From contig QOCQ01000004.1 in NCBI GenBank assembly GCA_003574685.1, positions 1-64,000 of the forward strand: a stretch of DNA of 64,000 nt, in the 5' to 3' direction. The notes under the pieces are model-generated. The model was given only the letters and a program-made list of their open reading frames with translations. It ran no database searches and was not told where the DNA came from. Origin of the DNA: Rhodospirillaceae bacterium SYSU D60007 (GTDB taxonomy: Bacteria; Pseudomonadota; Alphaproteobacteria; Reyranellales; Reyranellaceae). Position numbers and translations under genes: made by a program. This document shows, one piece after another, positions 60,294 through 64,000 of this stretch. Each line of letters starts with the position of its first letter. The first letter of the stretch is position 1.

Positions 60294-60880
60294 AAAGTCG
60301 CCGGAGTCGCCAGCGCCTCGGCCAGCCGCGTCCGGTACGCGGCGCGGCCGATCTCGACGGTCCCGAACTGGCGCAGGTGCTCGGTCATGAACTGGCAGTC
60401 GAGCAGCCGGTAACCACCTCTCACCAGCCTGGCGGCAAGATGGACGAGGGCCACCTTGCTGGCGTCGCGCATGCGGCTGAACATGCTTTCGCCAAAGAAC
60501 GCGCCGTTGATCGCCACGCCGTAGAGGCCGCCGACGAGCTGCGAGCCGATGCGGCACTCGACCGAATGCGCAAAGCCGCGGGCGTAGAGGGCGGTGTACA
60601 GTTCGACGATCGGCTGGTTGATCCAGCTCTGGCGCTGGCGAGGCCGCGGCGCGGCGCAGGCCTCGATCACCTGCCGGAACTCGCGATCACAACTGACCTC
60701 GAAGGGACCGTTGCGCACGGTGCGGGCAAGCCGGCGCGGCAGGTGAAAACGATCCAGCTCGATGATGGCCCGCTCGTCCGGATCGACCCAGTAAAGGGTA
60801 GGGTCCTCGCGCGTCTCGCCCATCGGGAAGATGCCCGTGCAATAGGCGCGCAGCAGCATGTCGGGCGTCAGGCGGGACAT
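60227..60880 (-). CDS. aat: Leucyl/phenylalanyl-tRNA--protein transferase
   Basis: A 217-residue enzyme adding Leu or Phe to proteins with N-terminal Lys/Arg, creating N-degrons for ClpS-ClpA. Motifs are LTPDMLLRAYCTGIFPMGE, YWVDPDERAIIELDRFHLPR, SWINQPIVELYTALYARGFA and GGLYGVAINGAFFGESMF. It is the last gene of the minus-strand aroQ-accB-accC-aat group. Its stop falls within the DUF2155 gene. Confidence 0.95.
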   Translation of the reverse strand: MSRLTPDMLLRAYCTGIFPMGETREDPTLYWVDPDERAIIELDRFHLPRRLARTVRNGPFEVSCDREFRQVIEACAAPRPRQRQSWINQPIVELYTALYARGFAHSVECRIGSQLVGGLYGVAINGAFFGESMFSRMRDASKVALVHLAARLVRGGYRLLDCQFMTEHLRQFGTVEIGRAAYRTRLAEALATPATFYLEMDGAEACAVLAQATTQMS

Positions 60881-60933
60881 GACCTATGGTGGCGCGCCCG
60901 GCACGCTGGCGCAATACGGGCAGGGTCTGGACG

Positions 60934-62277
60934 TCACTTCTTCAATCCCACCAGCCGCTCCAGCCAGTGGATGTCGTAGTCGCCGTTCACGAAATCGGCC
61001 TGCGCAATCAGGCGCTGATGCAGCGGAATGGTGGTATCGATGCCGCCGACGACGTACTCCTCCAGCGCCCGGCGCAGACGCATCAGGCATTCGTTGCGGT
61101 TGGTGCCCGAGACGATCAGCTTGGCGACAAGGCTGTCGTAGTACGGGGGCATCCGGTAGCCGGCGTAGAGCGCCGAATCGACCCGCACGCCCAGTCCTCC
61201 TGGCGGGTGATAGTCGGTGATCCGTCCCGGGCATGGCACGAAGGTCTCGGGATTTTCCGCATTGATCCGGCATTCGATCGCATGACCGGCAAACTTGATG
61301 TCGGCCTGGGTGAAGGCCAGCTCGGCGCCGGTGGCGACACGCACCTGCTCGCGCACCAGATCAATGCCCGTGATGGCCTCCGTGATCGGATGCTCGACCT
61401 GCAAGCGGGTGTTCATCTCGATGAAGTAGAACTCGCCGTCCTGGTAAAGGAACTCCAGCGTGCCTACGCCCCGGTAGCCCATCTTGCGCATGGCCTCGGC
61501 CGCGAGGCCGCCGATCCGCTTGCGCATTTCGCGGTTAAGGGCGGGCGAGGGGGTTTCCTCCAGCACCTTCTGGTGCCGGCGCTGCAGCGAGCAGTCGCGT
61601 TCGCCCAGATGCACGACATTGCCGTGCGTGTCCGCCAGGATCTGAATCTCGATATGCCGCGGCTTGCCGAGGTACTTCTCGACATAGACGGCGCCATTGC
61701 CGAAGGCGGCGGTCGCCTCCTGCCGCGCCAGGCTAAAGGCTTCTTCTGCCTGCTCCCCGCTCTCGACAACCTTCATGCCGCGCCCGCCGCCGCCGGCCAC
61801 CGCCTTGATCAGGACCGGATAGCCGATGGACTTCCCGAGTGCCTGGACCTCGGCGAGGCTTTCCACGGGACCAGGTGAACCCGGCACCAGCGGAAGGCCA
61901 AGCGCCGCTGCCGTCTGCTTGGCGACGATCTTGTCGCCCATCATGCGGATGTGTTCCGGCGTGGGGCCGATGAAGGTGAAATCGTGCTCCTCGACCAGTT
62001 CGGCGAAGCGGGCATTCTCCGACAGGAACCCGTAGCCGGGATGGATGGCATCGGCACCGACGATGGTCGCCGCCGACAGGATCGCGGGAATGTTCAGATA
62101 GCTGTCCTTGGCAGGCGGCGGGCCGATGCACACCGATTCATCCGCCAAACGCACGTGCATGGCATCGCTGTCGGCCGTCGAATGAATGGCAACGGTCTGG
62201 ATTCCCATCTCGCGGCAGGCGCGGTGGATACGCAGCGCGATCTCGCCGCGATTGGCAATCAGCACCTTGTCGAACAT
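60934..62277 (-). CDS. accC: Acetyl-CoA carboxylase biotin carboxylase subunit
   Basis: A 447-residue ATP-grasp enzyme that carboxylates biotin on AccB in the first committed step of fatty acid synthesis. It starts MFDKVLIANRGEIALRIHRA, with AVAGGGGRGMKVV (ATP loop), HIEIQILADTHGNVVHLGER and EMNTRLQVEHPITEAITGID. Length is typical (about 449). It is 38 bp downstream of accB on the minus strand. This is distinct from pccA, which also carries the carrier domain. Confidence 0.96.
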   Translation of the reverse strand: MFDKVLIANRGEIALRIHRACREMGIQTVAIHSTADSDAMHVRLADESVCIGPPPAKDSYLNIPAILSAATIVGADAIHPGYGFLSENARFAELVEEHDFTFIGPTPEHIRMMGDKIVAKQTAAALGLPLVPGSPGPVESLAEVQALGKSIGYPVLIKAVAGGGGRGMKVVESGEQAEEAFSLARQEATAAFGNGAVYVEKYLGKPRHIEIQILADTHGNVVHLGERDCSLQRRHQKVLEETPSPALNREMRKRIGGLAAEAMRKMGYRGVGTLEFLYQDGEFYFIEMNTRLQVEHPITEAITGIDLVREQVRVATGAELAFTQADIKFAGHAIECRINAENPETFVPCPGRITDYHPPGGLGVRVDSALYAGYRMPPYYDSLVAKLIVSGTNRNECLMRLRRALEEYVVGGIDTTIPLHQRLIAQADFVNGDYDIHWLERLVGLKK

Positions 62278-62315
62278 GCGGCCGTCTCCGGAAGGGGCTA
62301 TCGGGCGCGACGGAC

Positions 62316-62768
62316 CTACTCGACGATCATCAGCACCTGGCCGAATTCGACGGGCTGCGCGTTCTCGACCACCACGCGCGTCACGGTACCGGCCTTGCTG
62401 GCCTTGATCGGATTGAACGTCTTCATCGCCTCGATGATCAGCAGGGTCTGGCCGGCCGCGACCTTGTCGCCCACGGCGACGAACGGCGGCTTGCCCGGCT
62501 CCGGCGCAAGATAGGCAGTGCCGACCATCGGCGACTTCACCGCGCCGGGATGATTGTTGTCATCGGTGCCCGCGACCGTGGACTGCGGTCCGCCCGGCGC
62601 CGGCGCGGCCATCGCCGGCAGCGCCAGAGGGGCAGCAGCGGCGACGAGCGTGCGCGCCACCCGGATTCGCCGGTCGTCGGCCTCGTACTCGATCTCGCTC
62701 AGCCCCGCATCATTGAGCAATGCGGCCAGCTTCTGCACGAGATCGAGGTCGTCCTTGTTCGTGGACAT
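62316..62768 (-). CDS. accB: Acetyl-CoA carboxylase biotin carboxyl carrier protein
   Basis: About 150 residues from ATG 62768 (MSTNKDDLDLVQKLAALLND). A Pro/Ala-rich linker separates the N-terminal helix from the biotinyl domain, where Lys116 in EAMKTFN is the biotin site. The PMVGTAYLAPEPGKPPFVAV segment is typical. AAGGAAA precedes the start. It lies 34 bp after aroQ and 38 bp before accC, a classic AccBC pair. Confidence 0.95.
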   Translation of the reverse strand: MSTNKDDLDLVQKLAALLNDAGLSEIEYEADDRRIRVARTLVAAAAPLALPAMAAPAPGGPQSTVAGTDDNNHPGAVKSPMVGTAYLAPEPGKPPFVAVGDKVAAGQTLLIIEAMKTFNPIKASKAGTVTRVVVENAQPVEFGQVLMIVE

Positions 62769-62802
62769 GGCGTTGGTTTCCTTCAGGGGATGAGGTGCCA
62801 CG

Positions 62803-63285
62803 CTATTTCTGGAGCAGCCGTGCAAGTGCCTGCAGCGCCAGGAGATAGCCCTGGCTGCCAAGCCCCGCGATCATGCCCAGCGCGGCCTGGCTCACATAGG
62901 AATGGTGCCGGAAGGGCTCGCGGCGATGGATGTTAGAGAGATGCACTTCGATCACCGGCAGCCCGGCCGCATTGAGCGCGTCGAGGATGGCCACCGAGGT
63001 GTGGGTATAGGCACCGGCATTGATGACGATGCCGGCATTGGTGTCACGGGCCTGCTGGATACGGTCGACCAGTGCGCCCTCGTGGTTGCTCTGGAAGAAG
63101 TCGACCGCAAGCTCCAGGCGAGCGGCCTCTGCGCGGCAGGCCGCCTCCACATCGGCCAGCGTTTCGCGGCCGTAGATCTCCGGCTGCCGTTTGCCGAGCA
63201 TGTTCAGGTTGGGCCCGTTCAGGATCAGGACAGGCTTGCCTTGTGCAGCCATTTCAACCGCTTGCGCCAATCTGTCGACAGCCAT
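62803..63285 (-). CDS. aroQ: 3-dehydroquinate dehydratase, type II
   Basis: Up to 160 residues (ATG 63285; ATG 63252 would give the more usual 149-residue form beginning [20 protein letters not shown]). It dehydrates 3-dehydroquinate in the shikimate pathway as a dodecamer. Motifs are [47 protein letters not shown] and [17 protein letters not shown]. It heads the minus-strand group and is divergent from hpd. Confidence 0.95.
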   Translation of the reverse strand: MAVDRLAQAVEMAAQGKPVLILNGPNLNMLGKRQPEIYGRETLADVEAACRAEAARLELAVDFFQSNHEGALVDRIQQARDTNAGIVINAGAYTHTSVAILDALNAAGLPVIEVHLSNIHRREPFRHHSYVSQAALGMIAGLGSQGYLLALQALARLLQK

Positions 63286-63400
63286 CTGGAGCCGCCGCTG
63301 GCCTTATAGCATGGCGTTTCCGGCCGGCAAGGCAAGGGCAGGGCTTGGTGCGGCGCGGGCAACGTCCTACCTTAGCTGATGCTGTACGCCGGAGGACGAC

Positions 63401-64000
63401 ATGGCAGCCAGCGCCGCTGATCCAGCCCTGCGGGATGCGGATCCCGTCAATCCGATGGGCACCGACGGCTTCGAGTTCATCGAGTACACAGCGCCCGATC
63501 CGGCAGCCCTGGGCCGGCTGTTCGAGAGCCTGGGTTTCGTCGCCGTTGCCCGGCACCGCTCCAAGGACGTCACGCTCTACCGCCAGGGCGACATCAATTT
63601 CATCGTCAATGCCGAACCTGAGAGTTTCGCCCAGGGATTCGCGCGCGTGCACGGGCCCTCGATCTGCGCCATCGCCTTTCGCGTGAAGAACGCGGCGCGC
63701 GCCTACAAGCGGGCGCTGGCGCTGGGCGCGTGGGGCGTCGAGGGCAAGGTCGGTCCGATGGAACTCAACATTCCCGCCATCAAGGGTATCGGCGACAGCC
63801 TGATCTATCTGGTCGATCGCTACGCAGAGAAGGGCACGATCTACGACGTCGATTTCGACTACCTGCCGGGCGTCGACCGCAATCCGCCGGGCGTGGGGCT
63901 CACCTATGTCGATCACCTGACGCACAACGTGCATCGCGGCCGCATGGCCGAATGGGCCGAGTTCTACGAGCGGCTCTTCAATTTCCGCGAGATCAAGTAC
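63401..64000 (+). CDS. hpd: 4-hydroxyphenylpyruvate dioxygenase (partial, 5' end)
   Basis: The first 200 codons of HPPD, an Fe(II) enzyme making homogentisate in tyrosine catabolism; the rest lies beyond the window. GGAGG (63391-63395) precedes ATG 63401. The N-terminal vicinal-oxygen-chelate half is clear: [38 protein letters not shown] and the beginning of the C-terminal half [20 protein letters not shown], whose VDHLTHNV contributes an iron ligand His. The enzyme should be intact if the rest follows. Confidence 0.95.
   Translation, partial: MAASAADPALRDADPVNPMGTDGFEFIEYTAPDPAALGRLFESLGFVAVARHRSKDVTLYRQGDINFIVNAEPESFAQGFARVHGPSICAIAFRVKNAARAYKRALALGAWGVEGKVGPMELNIPAIKGIGDSLIYLVDRYAEKGTIYDVDFDYLPGVDRNPPGVGLTYVDHLTHNVHRGRMAEWAEFYERLFNFREIKY

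Overview
This is a high-GC, gene-dense chromosomal window that looks alphaproteobacterial. The evidence is a secY-adk-rpsM junction with no rpmJ between secY and rpsM, an ATP12-type F1-ATPase assembly chaperone, an NDUFA12-type complex I accessory subunit, a DUF2155 protein beside aat, an aroQ-accB-accC-aat run, a malic enzyme fused to a phosphotransacetylase-like domain, and a cobalamin-dependent (class II) ribonucleotide reductase. The order and genus cannot be fixed from sequence alone. A free-living member of the Rhodospirillales/Hyphomicrobiales neighbourhood would fit, but that is inference.

Layout. Bases 1-14443 hold the 3' end of tuf and then the complete S10-spc-alpha ribosomal protein supercluster, rpsJ to rplQ, with secY, adk and rpoA inside it. 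Junctions are tight, several stops and starts overlap, and a near-consensus promoter lies between adk and rpsM. Bases 14725-25107 carry a DegP/HtrA protease, RarA, an L,D-transpeptidase and a dienelactone-hydrolase-like protein on the minus strand, a large-subunit pseudouridine synthase, an AsmA-like protein, ATP12 and a GH25 muramidase. Bases 25358-31307 encode the propionyl-CoA carboxylase beta and alpha subunits with an S9A oligopeptidase between them. Long hairpin-forming intergenic repeats lie in the gaps on both sides of pccB. Bases 31562-36349 carry a TauE/SafE permease, acylphosphatase, lipB, tRNA-Leu(GAG) with a terminator close behind, and maeB. The 3' end of lipB runs into a degenerate minisatellite.

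Bases 36489-47353 carry mgtE, a small secreted protein, isovaleryl-CoA dehydrogenase, a TetR regulator, an MFS transporter, a VWA / membrane J-domain pair, then galU, ugd and a phosphohexomutase for nucleotide-sugar and polysaccharide precursors, and a gamma-glutamylcyclotransferase-like protein. Bases 47362-54092 hold a D,D-carboxypeptidase with a SPOR-like tail, an unknown secreted protein, clpS-clpA, a DUF2007 protein and a FemAB-like acyltransferase. Bases 54491-58382 encode a 22-residue lysine/alanine-rich peptide and nrdJ. Bases 58700-64000 carry the NDUFA12 / mlaD / DUF2155 block, converging on the aroQ-accB-accC-aat operon, and the start of hpd (4-hydroxyphenylpyruvate dioxygenase) running off the end.

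Functional links. aat, clpS and clpA together form the core of the bacterial N-end-rule degradation route. pccA/pccB and ivd point to branched-chain amino acid and propionyl-CoA catabolism, and hpd to tyrosine catabolism. ldt, dacA and the GH25 enzyme all act on peptidoglycan.

The window is mostly core genome. I saw no CRISPR array, transposase, phage gene, toxin-antitoxin pair or obvious defence island. The most unusual material is non-coding or marginal: four kinds of intergenic inverted repeat, the CTGTCTC-type array that supplies the C-terminal tail of LipB, and the tiny histone-H1-tail-like gene beside nrdJ.
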